From an uncultured Ruminococcus sp. (lineage in GTDB: Bacteria; Bacillota; Clostridia; Oscillospirales; Acutalibacteraceae): a stretch of 34,247 nucleotides of DNA. Below the pieces are notes generated by a model that ran no database searches, had not been told where the DNA came from, and saw nothing but the letters and a program-made list of their open reading frames with translations. Location: assembly GCA_946414115.1 (NCBI GenBank), contig CAMKNF010000002.1, positions 1-34,247 on the forward strand, written 5' to 3'. Below are positions 8,356 to 16,356 of the stretch, in pieces. Each line of letters begins with the position of its first letter. Position 1 is the first letter of the stretch. The position numbers and the translations under genes were made by a program.

Positions 8356-8946
8356 TCACTCCATATACCTTACAAGGGAAATTACCTTGCCGAGCAATAC
8401 AACCTCGTCAACTATAATCGGCTCAAAGCTGTCGTTTTCGGGTTGTAGGCGGAAATGACCGTTTTCCTTGTAAAATCTCTTTACGGTTGCTTCGTCACCG
8501 ACAAGCGCAACTACGATTTCGCCGTTTTCGGCAACGGGGGTGCGGTGGACGATTACAATGTCGTTGTCGAGAATACCTGCGTTTATCATACTTTCGCCCT
8601 GAACACGCAATGCAAAAAGCTCTCTGCCACGCTTAAGGCTTTCGGGAACGGGCACGTAGCATTCGATGTCCTCAACGGCAAGAATCGGGTAGCCTGCGGC
8701 AACTCGTCCGAGCACGGGAACTCCTGCCGACTTTTCCTCTCCGCTGATTTTTATGCATCTGTTTACGCCGTGTTCACGGGTGATTAACCCCTTTTCTTCA
8801 AGTGCCGTAAGATGATGATGAACTGTTGAGGTTGAGCTTAATCCTGTTTCAGTGCATATTTCACGTACAGATGGAACTCTGCCCTCGACAGAGCATTCCT
8901 TGAGATAGTCCAGAATCTTCTGCTGGCTTTTGCTTAAGGGTTTCAT
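8356..8946 (-). CDS. lexA: LexA SOS repressor
   Basis: MKPLSKSQQKILDYL..STSTVHHHLTALEEKGLI HTH, VAAGYP cleavage site, GESMINAGI serine and TVKRF lysine contexts. Start set at 8946; the ORF-track start at 9003 lies upstream of a good promoter. Confidence 0.95.
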   Translation of the reverse strand: MKPLSKSQQKILDYLKECSVEGRVPSVREICTETGLSSTSTVHHHLTALEEKGLITREHGVNRCIKISGEEKSAGVPVLGRVAAGYPILAVEDIECYVPVPESLKRGRELFALRVQGESMINAGILDNDIVIVHRTPVAENGEIVVALVGDEATVKRFYKENGHFRLQPENDSFEPIIVDEVVLLGKVISLVRYME

Positions 8947-8970
8947 AAAATCACGCACCTTTCCGACTAA

Positions 8971-8999
8971 AGTATAACACATAAAAACAGAAAAATCAA
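8971..8999 (-). promoter_or_regulatory. Putative lexA promoter
   Basis: Reverse strand TTGATT (8994-8999) - 17 bp - TATACT (8971-8976). Confidence 0.65.
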
Positions 9000-9113
9000 A
9001 CATTTGTTTTATTTTTTTGAAGATTTTTCAAAATATGACACAAAATAATCTTATGTACATAAAAACGACAAAAATTCTTGCGAAAAACATATAGTTTTCA
9101 AAACAAATTCAAT

Positions 9114-9142
9114 TTGATTTCACACAGTTTTCAAACTAATAT
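9114..9142 (+). promoter_or_regulatory. Putative promoter of candidate small RNA divergent from lexA
   Basis: TTGATT (9114-9119) - 17 bp - TAATAT (9137-9142). Confidence 0.5.
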
Positions 9143-9148
9143 TGTTTA

Positions 9149-9300
9149 ATATAAGCGTACTCAAAAGACGGAACCGCAACCGTCAGAGTATAATTGTTCT
9201 ACCCTCCTCAATACGAACCGACGTAGAGGTTCGTACTTGTACCCCTCATTTTTTAAAGAACAGAAAACGCCAAACCTTCCGTAAGGGTTTGGCGTTTTCA
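9149..9300 (+). ncRNA. Candidate structured small RNA with C-rich (anti-SD-like) motifs
   Basis: Hairpin 1 GUACUC/GAGUAU with inner GACGG/CCGUC (9157-9191); closing helix UUGUUCU/AGAACAG (9194-9200 with 9257-9263) around hairpin UACGAACC/GGUUCGUA (9212-9235); ACCCUCCUC 9201-9209 and UACCCCUC 9240-9247; terminal hairpin 9264-9298. Confidence 0.5.
9264..9298. terminator. Strong intrinsic-terminator-like hairpin, not adjacent to any ORF end
   Basis: aaaacgccaaacc-ttccgtaag-ggtttggcgtttt, 13-bp perfect stem. Confidence 0.75.
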
Positions 9301-9600
9301 TTTTACAGGGTAGCCCCTGAGGGCAAATCGGTCGAGTGCCTCGACAGGCAAATCGAGAAGAAAAGTCGATTTGTTCGGTGAAAATTGTAGCCCGAATTTT
9401 AAATTGATATATAGGTAACGTTTCGGGACGTCAGGGATGCCGTCCCCTACGGTGACACAGGAAACGTTTGTATTTTTCTATCGTGCAGCCACACAGGGCT
9501 GCCCCTACGGTGTGTTATATAACAATCGTTTTATTTATTACGTAGGGGCGACCCTATGTGGTCGCCCGAAACGTTGCCGATATAGCAACATAAAATCAGT
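9301..9600. repeat. Mosaic palindromic intergenic repeat, copy B
   Basis: gtcgagtgcctcgac..gtagcccgaattttaaattgatatataggtaacgtttcgggacgtcagggatgccgtcccctacgg..cagccacacagggctg..gtaggggcgaccctatgtggtcgccc. Confidence 0.85.
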
Positions 9601-9633
9601 AAGCAAACTTATACATACAGCACGCATTATTAT

Positions 9634-9689
9634 AAATTCGGAGCGCAGCGACCATTAATTACGCATTCCGAATTCGCATTCCGCATTAA
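9634..9689 (-). repeat. Short dispersed repeat, inverted copy of 5921-5965
   Basis: Reverse complement ttaatgcggaatgcgaattcggaat..ggtcgctgcgctccgaattta. Confidence 0.7.
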
Positions 9690-9740
9690 AAATTCCCGTT
9701 TAGCTTACTACAAGGCATAACAATAATGCGTAACTTTGAA

Positions 9741-10013
9741 TTATTGCTCACTGTGCTCAAGTTGCTTTTCACGCAGATACTTGTTCTTTGTTGCTATTCC
9801 GCCACGTATATGACGTTCGCTTTTGTTTATGTCGAGAACTCGTCTTACCTCTCGGTAAAGCGCAGGGTTGAGCGTTTTCAGCCGTTGGCTTACGTCCTTG
9901 TGCACCGTACTTTTGCTGACGCCGAACTTCTTTGCAGTGCTCCTTACGGTAGCTCCGTTTTCTATTATGTACTCGCCCAGCATTGCTGCACGTTCTTCCA
10001 CTATTCCTTTCAC
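9741..10013 (-). CDS. spoIIID: Sporulation transcriptional regulator SpoIIID
   Basis: VRSTAKKFGVSKSTVHKDVSQRL..NPALYREVRRVLDINKSERHIRGGIATKNKY matches the SpoIIID pattern; GTG start with ggaggg RBS. Confidence 0.93.
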   Translation of the reverse strand: MKGIVEERAAMLGEYIIENGATVRSTAKKFGVSKSTVHKDVSQRLKTLNPALYREVRRVLDINKSERHIRGGIATKNKYLREKQLEHSEQ

Positions 10014-10038
10014 AAGAAACCCTCCAATCGTCTTACTG

Positions 10039-10066
10039 ATTTATATGCAGAGGATTTATTGTCTAT
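10039..10066 (-). promoter_or_regulatory. Putative sigma-E-type promoter of spoIIID
   Basis: Reverse strand ATA (10064-10066) - 16 bp - CATATAAAT (10039-10047), just upstream of the RBS/GTG. Confidence 0.4.
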
Positions 10067-10168
10067 TCATTCGGTGTATTATGATTTGTTGCGATTACTG
10101 TACAATTTAACCGACCTTTTGTTAAAAAGCACAAAAATCATTCTAGTATTTCTATTAATTTATTATAA

Positions 10169-10197
10169 TTGATTTGTGGTTTGACAAGTGTTATAAT
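10169..10197 (+). promoter_or_regulatory. Putative sigma-A promoter
   Basis: TTGATT - 17 bp - TATAAT, upstream of the ATG at 10220. Confidence 0.6.
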
Positions 10198-10219
10198 TAG
10201 GGTGAAAAGAGGTGGTATT

Positions 10220-11704
10220 ATGAAAAAGTCTGGTAAATTACTTAAAAATTCAATCATTTTTATGCTTACTTTTTTAATGGCGTTTTCGTCAATGACTTTT
10301 GCTGTTTGTAATACCGCTTTTGCTGCCGAGATTGATTGTTCCTATATTACATACAATAAAGAGCTTTACGACAGCAACAAGGAACTGTGTGACAGGCTTG
10401 CCGAGGGTATGACTAATTTCAGCGAGCAGATTTATGTCGGTGATTTTCATATTAAAGACAAGGCGACTATGCGATATATAATCAAGACTGTTATCAGAAA
10501 ACACCCCGAACTGTTTTATGTTGATCCTACTCAATATATGCTTGGCTCGGACGGAACCTATATTGCTGTAATATGCCCGATTTATCTCTATGACACGCAA
10601 ACGGCACAGAAAATGATTGACGATTTTAACGCTGAATGTGATAAGTATCTTGAAAAAATTGACAGCAGCATGACCGAATTTGAAAAGGCGGTTGTATTGC
10701 ACGACGAACTTGTGCTCAACTGCAAATACGTTGACGATAACGATTCACTTTATGTTTCTGCGCACGAGTCTATTGTAAACGGAAACGCAAACTGTCAGGG
10801 ATACGCCGAGGCGTATTCTTATCTGCTGGCACGTGCCGGAGTGCACAGTGAAATTGTTGAATCTTCGGCTATGTATCATCTTTGGAACAAGGTGCGCATA
10901 AACGGTGTGTACTATAACGTTGACCTTACGTGGGACGACCCTATGCCCGACAAAAAAGGCCACGTTTCACACAAGTATTTTCTGCTCAGCGACAGCGCAA
11001 TAAGCAGCGGAAATGACGAGATTTCAGCTCATTACGGCTTTGATTATGCTTATTATAAATCCTACAACGCAAAGTATGACAACTGTCTGTTCCGTGAATT
11101 TGACACACAGTTCTGCTTGGTTGACAACAACTGCTACGTGATTGACAACAAGTATCAGAGCCAATATGAAAGATGTCTGCTTAAATACGACACAAAAACA
11201 GATAAGGCTGAAATTATCAAAAAGTTTGATTTCAGGTGGAAGTCAGGAGCAACAAGCTACTGGAAAGGCGGATATATGAGCCTTGACGAAAACAACGGCT
11301 TGTTGTACTTTAATTCTGCCGATTGCATTTACACTTATGATGTGGCTACAAATACAATGAACGAGTTTGCTTCTGTTGACACTTCTTCGGGCGATTGCTA
11401 CGGATTAAGAATAGCTGACGGCACTTTGTATTCGGCAGTTTCGACAAGCCCGAATGTGGAACTTGTTATGAAGTTTTCGGGTGAGTGTATTAAAAATACG
11501 CTTATTACAATTCCCAATATCGGACAAGGTGATGTAAACTGCGACGGCGTTATTAATATTGTAGATGTTACGGAGATTCAGAAGTATTCCACAGGAGGGG
11601 CAAGCTTTACAGACAAACAGCGTTTAGTCGCAGACTATAACAATGACGGTATTATTAATATTGTTGACGCAACAGAAATTCAAAAATTTATGGTTGGTTC
11701 ATAA
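10220..11704 (+). CDS. Secreted transglutaminase-like protein with C-terminal type I dockerin
   Basis: Signal peptide MKKSGKLLKNSIIFMLTFLMAFSSM; NANCQGYAEAYSYLLARAG..YHLWNKVRINGVYYNVDLTWDD Cys/His/Asp; dockerin GDVNCDGVINIVDVTEIQKY..ADYNNDGIINIVDATEIQKFM. ATG at 10220 follows RBS agaggtgg; the ORF-track start at 10169 overlaps the -35. Confidence 0.88.
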   Translation: MKKSGKLLKNSIIFMLTFLMAFSSMTFAVCNTAFAAEIDCSYITYNKELYDSNKELCDRLAEGMTNFSEQIYVGDFHIKDKATMRYIIKTVIRKHPELFYVDPTQYMLGSDGTYIAVICPIYLYDTQTAQKMIDDFNAECDKYLEKIDSSMTEFEKAVVLHDELVLNCKYVDDNDSLYVSAHESIVNGNANCQGYAEAYSYLLARAGVHSEIVESSAMYHLWNKVRINGVYYNVDLTWDDPMPDKKGHVSHKYFLLSDSAISSGNDEISAHYGFDYAYYKSYNAKYDNCLFREFDTQFCLVDNNCYVIDNKYQSQYERCLLKYDTKTDKAEIIKKFDFRWKSGATSYWKGGYMSLDENNGLLYFNSADCIYTYDVATNTMNEFASVDTSSGDCYGLRIADGTLYSAVSTSPNVELVMKFSGECIKNTLITIPNIGQGDVNCDGVINIVDVTEIQKYSTGGASFTDKQRLVADYNNDGIINIVDATEIQKFMVGS

Positions 11705-11778
11705 CAAAGGATTAAGGCTATTGGAAAAAGCTGATATCTGTGACATGAAATCAAGACCGTAACATAACGACATCAAGG

Positions 11779-11806
11779 AAAGAACTGTGATTTTGCAGTT
11801 CTTTCT
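11779..11806 (+). terminator. Intrinsic terminator after the dockerin/transglutaminase gene
   Basis: aaagaactg tgattttg cagttctttctt. Confidence 0.7.
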
Positions 11807-11885
11807 TGCTTATATTAAAACTTCAAATTATCATTTTAATTGAGCTGATATTATCAGTTTGGTTTTGTAAGATAAACGATAATTT

Positions 11886-12315
11886 GCCGAGTGCCTCGGC
11901 GGACAATTCGAGTGGAAAAGTAAGCTTGCTTGGAGAAAATTGTAGCCCGAATTTTAAATTTATATATAGTTAACGTTTCGGGACGTCAAGGATGCCGTCC
12001 CCTACGGATAAAGAGGAAACGTTTATTTTATAACTGTAGCGAGCGACGCCCCCGTCGCTCACGAATAACACTCAAACGTTGTTGTAAGGAATTTGAGCGA
12101 CGAGGGCGTCGCTCGCTACAATATTAGATTAACGTTTGTTTTTCAGTCGTAGGGACACGGCGTGCCGTGTCCGTGGTGATTATCAAACGTAACCGATTGT
12201 ATCAACATTATCTTTACAAACAAACATTTCCGTAAGGGACGGGTTCCCACACGTCCCATTCACAAAAAATGTGTGACAATTTTTGTGTGGACACGTCACG
12301 CCGTGTCTCTACGTC
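11886..12315. repeat. Mosaic palindromic intergenic repeat, copy C
   Basis: gccgagtgcctcggc..gtagcccgaattttaaatttatatatagttaacgtttcgggacgtcaaggatgccgtcccctacgg; 27-bp inverted repeat 12035-12061/12094-12120; gtagggacacggcgtgccgtgtccg. Confidence 0.85.
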
Positions 12316-12408
12316 AACGTTGGCTATAACTGCTACGTTAAATTATAGTTTAGCTTGCTAAAAATGCATAACCGGAAATTACCAATAAAGAATAAATATA
12401 AAATTTTA

Positions 12409-12437
12409 TTGTGTATGACTTCATCTTGTGGTATAAT
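12409..12437 (+). promoter_or_regulatory. Putative metF operon promoter
   Basis: TTGTGT - 17 bp - TATAAT (12432-12437). Confidence 0.5.
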
Positions 12438-12477
12438 AATATGAATACTATTTATAACGCAAGGTGGTTAAAAATAA

Positions 12478-13341
12478 ATGAAAATAAATGATATATTCAA
12501 TAAAAGCGACAGGGCGATTTTGTCGTTTGAGGTTTTTCCGCCCAAGAAAACCTCGCCGATTGAGTCGGTTTACAGCAAGCTTGAAGAAATCTGCGCTTTA
12601 AAGCCCGACTTTATCAGCGTTACCTACGGTGCAGGCGGTACGGGCGGTCACAGCAGAACGTGCGAAATTGCGTCAAAAATCAAAAACGATTTCGGCGTAG
12701 AGTCCGTTGCTCACCTTACCTGCGTGAACAGCACGAAGGCTGATATTGACAGCACTCTTGAGGACTTTAAAGCGCATAATATTGAAAACATACTTGCTTT
12801 GAGAGGCGACTACGTTGACGGCGTTGAGCCGAAAAGAGATTTTATTTATGCAAGCGATTTGTGCGAGTATATCAAGTCGCACAGCGATTTTGACCTCGGC
12901 GGAGCGTGTTATCCCGAGGTGCATTTAGAGGCAAAGGACGAGGTTGAGGACATTCTCAATCTTCGCAAGAAGGTTGAGGCAGGTGCAGAGCACCTTATCA
13001 GCCAGCTTTTCTTTGACAATTCCGTTTTCTACAGATTCCTTGAACGTGCAAAGATTGCAGGAATCAACGTTCCTATTGAGGCGGGAATTATGCCCGTTAC
13101 AAATAAAAGTCAGATTGAAAGAATGGTATCGATGTGCGGTGCAAGCCTGCCGTCAAAGTTTGCAAAAATTATGCAGAAATACGACTCAAAGCCCGAGGCT
13201 CTGCGTGACGCTGGAATTGCCTATGCGGTTGAGCAGATTGTCGACTTGCTCGCAAACGGAGTTGACGGCATACACCTTTACACGATGAACAACCCGTATG
13301 TTGCAAGGAAAATTTCCGAGGCGGTTGTGAGCCTGCTATGA
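12478..13341 (+). CDS. metF: Methylenetetrahydrofolate reductase
   Basis: ILSFEVFPPKK, FISVTYGAGG, HLTC, LALRGD, GGACYPE, AGIMPV motifs. Confidence 0.95.
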   Translation: MKINDIFNKSDRAILSFEVFPPKKTSPIESVYSKLEEICALKPDFISVTYGAGGTGGHSRTCEIASKIKNDFGVESVAHLTCVNSTKADIDSTLEDFKAHNIENILALRGDYVDGVEPKRDFIYASDLCEYIKSHSDFDLGGACYPEVHLEAKDEVEDILNLRKKVEAGAEHLISQLFFDNSVFYRFLERAKIAGINVPIEAGIMPVTNKSQIERMVSMCGASLPSKFAKIMQKYDSKPEALRDAGIAYAVEQIVDLLANGVDGIHLYTMNNPYVARKISEAVVSLL

Positions 13342-13982
13342 TAAAGCTTGAAAAACTCAACAGAAACGAAGCCGTGCGCTACCTCGGCGGTTCGGGAATA
13401 GCTTTGAACTACCGAATGGACAGGCTTATGGACGAGTGCGAAAAGGAAATTATCGCAAAGTCAAGTCCGAAGTATCTTTATGTTGAAAGGGATTTACCTT
13501 TTGAGGAGCTTATGCAGGGCGAGGATATAAAAAATCACCTTGACGGCTGTGAAAAGGCAATTGTTATGTGCGCAACGCTCGGTGCGGAAATTGACAAAAT
13601 AATCAGAATAAATCAGATTTCCGATATGGCTAAAGCCGTTGTGCTCGACAGCTTTGCAAGCGTTGCAATTGAGCAGGTGTGCGCAAAATTTGACGAGATT
13701 ATTGCCGAAAAGTACGAGGGATATTTTCAGACCTTCCGATTCAGCCCCGGCTATGGCGATTACCCGATTGAGCTACAGAAAAGCGTGCTTTCAATGCTTG
13801 ACGCTCCGAGAAAAATCGGTCTTGCCACAAACGAAAACAGCCTACTCACTCCCACAAAATCCGTTACGGCGGTTATGGGACTTTCAAAAACACCGATTGA
13901 CCGCAAAAAACGAGGCTGTGCGGTGTGCAATATGCGTGACAGATGCAAATTCAGAAGAAACGGAGAACACTGTGGATTTTAA
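13338..13982 (+). CDS. Stand-alone methionine synthase reactivation-domain protein
   Basis: 4-bp ATGA overlap with metF; FRFSPGYGDYPIELQKSVLSMLDAPRKIGL..LTPTKSVTAVMGL is the MetH activation-domain signature. Confidence 0.9.
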   Translation: MIKLEKLNRNEAVRYLGGSGIALNYRMDRLMDECEKEIIAKSSPKYLYVERDLPFEELMQGEDIKNHLDGCEKAIVMCATLGAEIDKIIRINQISDMAKAVVLDSFASVAIEQVCAKFDEIIAEKYEGYFQTFRFSPGYGDYPIELQKSVLSMLDAPRKIGLATNENSLLTPTKSVTAVMGLSKTPIDRKKRGCAVCNMRDRCKFRRNGEHCGF

Positions 13983-16356
13983 GGAATTTTTAGATTCAAA
14001 GGAGTTCGTTCTGCTCGACGGAGCAATGGGAACTCTCATACAGAAAAGCGGAGTTAAGTACGACTCCGTACCCGAAACATTGAATATCACTCACCCTGAA
14101 TTAATCGAATCCTTTCACAAGGCTTATGCCGAGGCAGGCTCGGATATTGTCTATGCAAACACCTTCGGTGCAAACGGCTACAAGCTAAAGGAAAGCGGTT
14201 ATTCGGTTGACGAGATTATAAAATCGGGCGTTGAAAACGCAAAAAAAGCCGTACTGGGTACGGACTGCCTTGTTGCGCTCGACATAGGCCCTATCGGTCA
14301 GCTTTTAGAGCCGGCAGGCTCGTTGAGCTTTGACTCTGCTTACGAATATTTCAAGGAGCAGATTGTTGCAGGACAGGATGCAGACGTTATCGTTTTTGAA
14401 ACGATGACCGACCTCTACGAGCTGAAAGCCGCCGTGCTTGCGGCAAAGGAAAACAGCGACAAGCCGATTATCGCAACGATGACTTTTGAGCGCAACGGAC
14501 GTACCTTTACGGGCGTTTCTCCTGCGGCAATGGCGGTAACTCTCACAGGACTCGGCGTTGATGCGCTCGGCGTGAACTGCTCTTTAGGACCTGACGAGCT
14601 TGAGGGCGTGGTAAGCGAAATTTCAAAATACACTGATTTACCGCTTGTAATCAAGGCGAATGCAGGATTGCCCGACCCCAACAGTAACGAGTACGATATT
14701 CTGCCCGATAAATTCGCAGATTGCGTTGCGGATTTGCTCAAATACGGCGTGAAAATTATCGGCGGCTGCTGCGGCACAACCCCCGAATATATAGTTGAAA
14801 TCAAGAAAATGCTTGCAGATAAAAGCTATCAGCCGCAGAAAAAGAGCGTTGACACAACCGTTTGCAGTGCCAGCACTGTGGTTGAAATCAACGGCCCGAG
14901 AATTATCGGCGAAAGGATTAACCCGACAGGCAAAAAGCTTTTCAAGCAGGCGCTTGTTGACAATAATATTGACTACATTCTCACTCAGGCTTTAAGTCAG
15001 GTGAGCGGCGGTGCGGAAATCCTCGACGTAAACGTAGGCCACCCCGAGATTGACGAGAAGAAAATGATGGTGCGTGTGCTCAAGGCAATCCAGAGCGTGT
15101 GCGACGCACCCTTGCAGATTGACTCCACAAAGCCCGACGTGCTTGATTCAGGCTTGCGCTACTACAACGGCAAGCCGATTGTAAACTCCGTAAACGGCGA
15201 GGAAAAGAGCCTTTCTACGGTACTCCCTCTCGTTAAAAAGTACGGTGCTTCGGTTGTCGGACTTACGCTTGACGAAAACGGAATCCCAAAGACTGCCGAG
15301 GGCAGATTTGAGATTGCAAAGCGCATTGTCAGCCGTGCCGAAAAGCTTGGAATCGACAGGCGTGACGTTTACATTGACTGCCTTACTCTCACCGTTTCAG
15401 CCGAGCAGGACGCCTGCCGTGAAACGCTGAAGGCGCTCCACAGGGTTAAAACCGAGCTTGGCTGTAAAACCTGTCTCGGTGTTTCGAATATCTCATTCGG
15501 TCTGCCGAACCGTGAGCTTGTCAACAGGACGTTCCTGACAATGGCTCTCGAAGAAGGTCTTGACCTGCCGATTATCAACCCGAATGTTGAGTCTATGACA
15601 GGCGCAGTTCGTGCCTACAGAGTGCTTTCGGGCATTGACAAAAACTCGGTTGAGTTTATTAACGCATACAATGACGCCGCTCCTGCGGTGACTTCCGCTC
15701 CGAAAAATACCGAGGTTGATATTTTCACCGCTGTGTACAACGGTCTGAAATCCGAGGGTGCGGCTGTTACGAAAAGACTTTTAGAAACCACCGATGCAAT
15801 GCAGATTGTAAACGAAATGCTTATTCCTGCGCTCGACAAAGTCGGTGATGATTTTGAGAAAAATAAAATTTTCCTGCCACAGCTCATTCAGAGTGCGAAT
15901 ACTGCGCAGGAGTGTTTTGAGGTAATAAAAAATCACATTTCAAAGACAAGTGGCTCGCCCGTCAGCAAGGGCAAGATTATCCTTGCAACGGTCAAGGGCG
16001 ACATTCACGATATTGGCAAGAATATTGTTAAGGTACTGCTTGATAATTACGGCTACACAGTTGTTGACCTCGGCAGGGATGTTGACCCACAGCTCGTTGT
16101 CGATACGGCTATTGAGCAGAACATCAAAATGATTGGACTTTCCGCTCTTATGACGACTACGCTCAAGAGTATGGAGGACACAATAAATCTTATAAGGCAA
16201 ACAAAAGAACTGCAAAACCCCGACGGCACAAGCAAATGCGTTGTGTTCGTGGGCGGTGCAGTTCTGACAGAAGATTACGCAATGAAAATCGGCGCCGATT
16301 ACTATTGTAAGGACGCCAAGGAAAGCGTTGATACGGCGAAGAGAGTGTTGGGTTAA
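13972..16356 (+). CDS. metH: Cobalamin-dependent methionine synthase lacking the activation domain
   Basis: GTG start (13972) after cggag; LLDGAMGTLIQ, GGCCGTTPEYI, GPRIIGERINPTGKK, ATVKGDIHDIGKNIVKVLLDNYGYTVVDLG (B12 DxHxxG). The ORF-track extension to 13639 is out-of-frame overlap with the preceding gene. Confidence 0.95.
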   Translation: MDFKEFLDSKEFVLLDGAMGTLIQKSGVKYDSVPETLNITHPELIESFHKAYAEAGSDIVYANTFGANGYKLKESGYSVDEIIKSGVENAKKAVLGTDCLVALDIGPIGQLLEPAGSLSFDSAYEYFKEQIVAGQDADVIVFETMTDLYELKAAVLAAKENSDKPIIATMTFERNGRTFTGVSPAAMAVTLTGLGVDALGVNCSLGPDELEGVVSEISKYTDLPLVIKANAGLPDPNSNEYDILPDKFADCVADLLKYGVKIIGGCCGTTPEYIVEIKKMLADKSYQPQKKSVDTTVCSASTVVEINGPRIIGERINPTGKKLFKQALVDNNIDYILTQALSQVSGGAEILDVNVGHPEIDEKKMMVRVLKAIQSVCDAPLQIDSTKPDVLDSGLRYYNGKPIVNSVNGEEKSLSTVLPLVKKYGASVVGLTLDENGIPKTAEGRFEIAKRIVSRAEKLGIDRRDVYIDCLTLTVSAEQDACRETLKALHRVKTELGCKTCLGVSNISFGLPNRELVNRTFLTMALEEGLDLPIINPNVESMTGAVRAYRVLSGIDKNSVEFINAYNDAAPAVTSAPKNTEVDIFTAVYNGLKSEGAAVTKRLLETTDAMQIVNEMLIPALDKVGDDFEKNKIFLPQLIQSANTAQECFEVIKNHISKTSGSPVSKGKIILATVKGDIHDIGKNIVKVLLDNYGYTVVDLGRDVDPQLVVDTAIEQNIKMIGLSALMTTTLKSMEDTINLIRQTKELQNPDGTSKCVVFVGGAVLTEDYAMKIGADYYCKDAKESVDTAKRVLG

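Noticed and set aside
8947-9003. Upstream extension of LexA (MFDFSVFMCYTLVGKVRDF)
   Set aside because: The region contains a TTGATT-N17-TATACT promoter, so it cannot be in the main transcript's coding region; LexA homologues start at MKPLSKSQQ-like sequence.
9212-9235. tacgaacc...ggttcgta as a LexA box
   Set aside because: Half-sites GAAC/GTTC are 10 nt apart rather than 4, and the palindrome fits better as an RNA stem.
9437-9658. ORF of 73 aa (MPSPTVTQETFVFFYRAATQG...)
   Set aside because: Spans repeat copy B modules; the same ETFVF-type peptide arises from the gaaacgtttg module in copy A, so it is a repeat translation artefact.
11930-12127. ORF of 65 aa (MEKIVARILNLYIVNVSG...)
   Set aside because: Translation of repeat copy C including the inverted repeat; not a gene.
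9301-12320. Repeats as a CRISPR array
   Set aside because: No regularly spaced identical direct repeats with unique spacers and no cas genes; repeats are dispersed mosaic palindromes.
13639-13971. N-terminal 111 aa of the ORF-track metH
   Set aside because: Overlaps the activation-domain gene in another frame; the GTG at 13972 with cggag RBS gives the normal MetH N-terminus.
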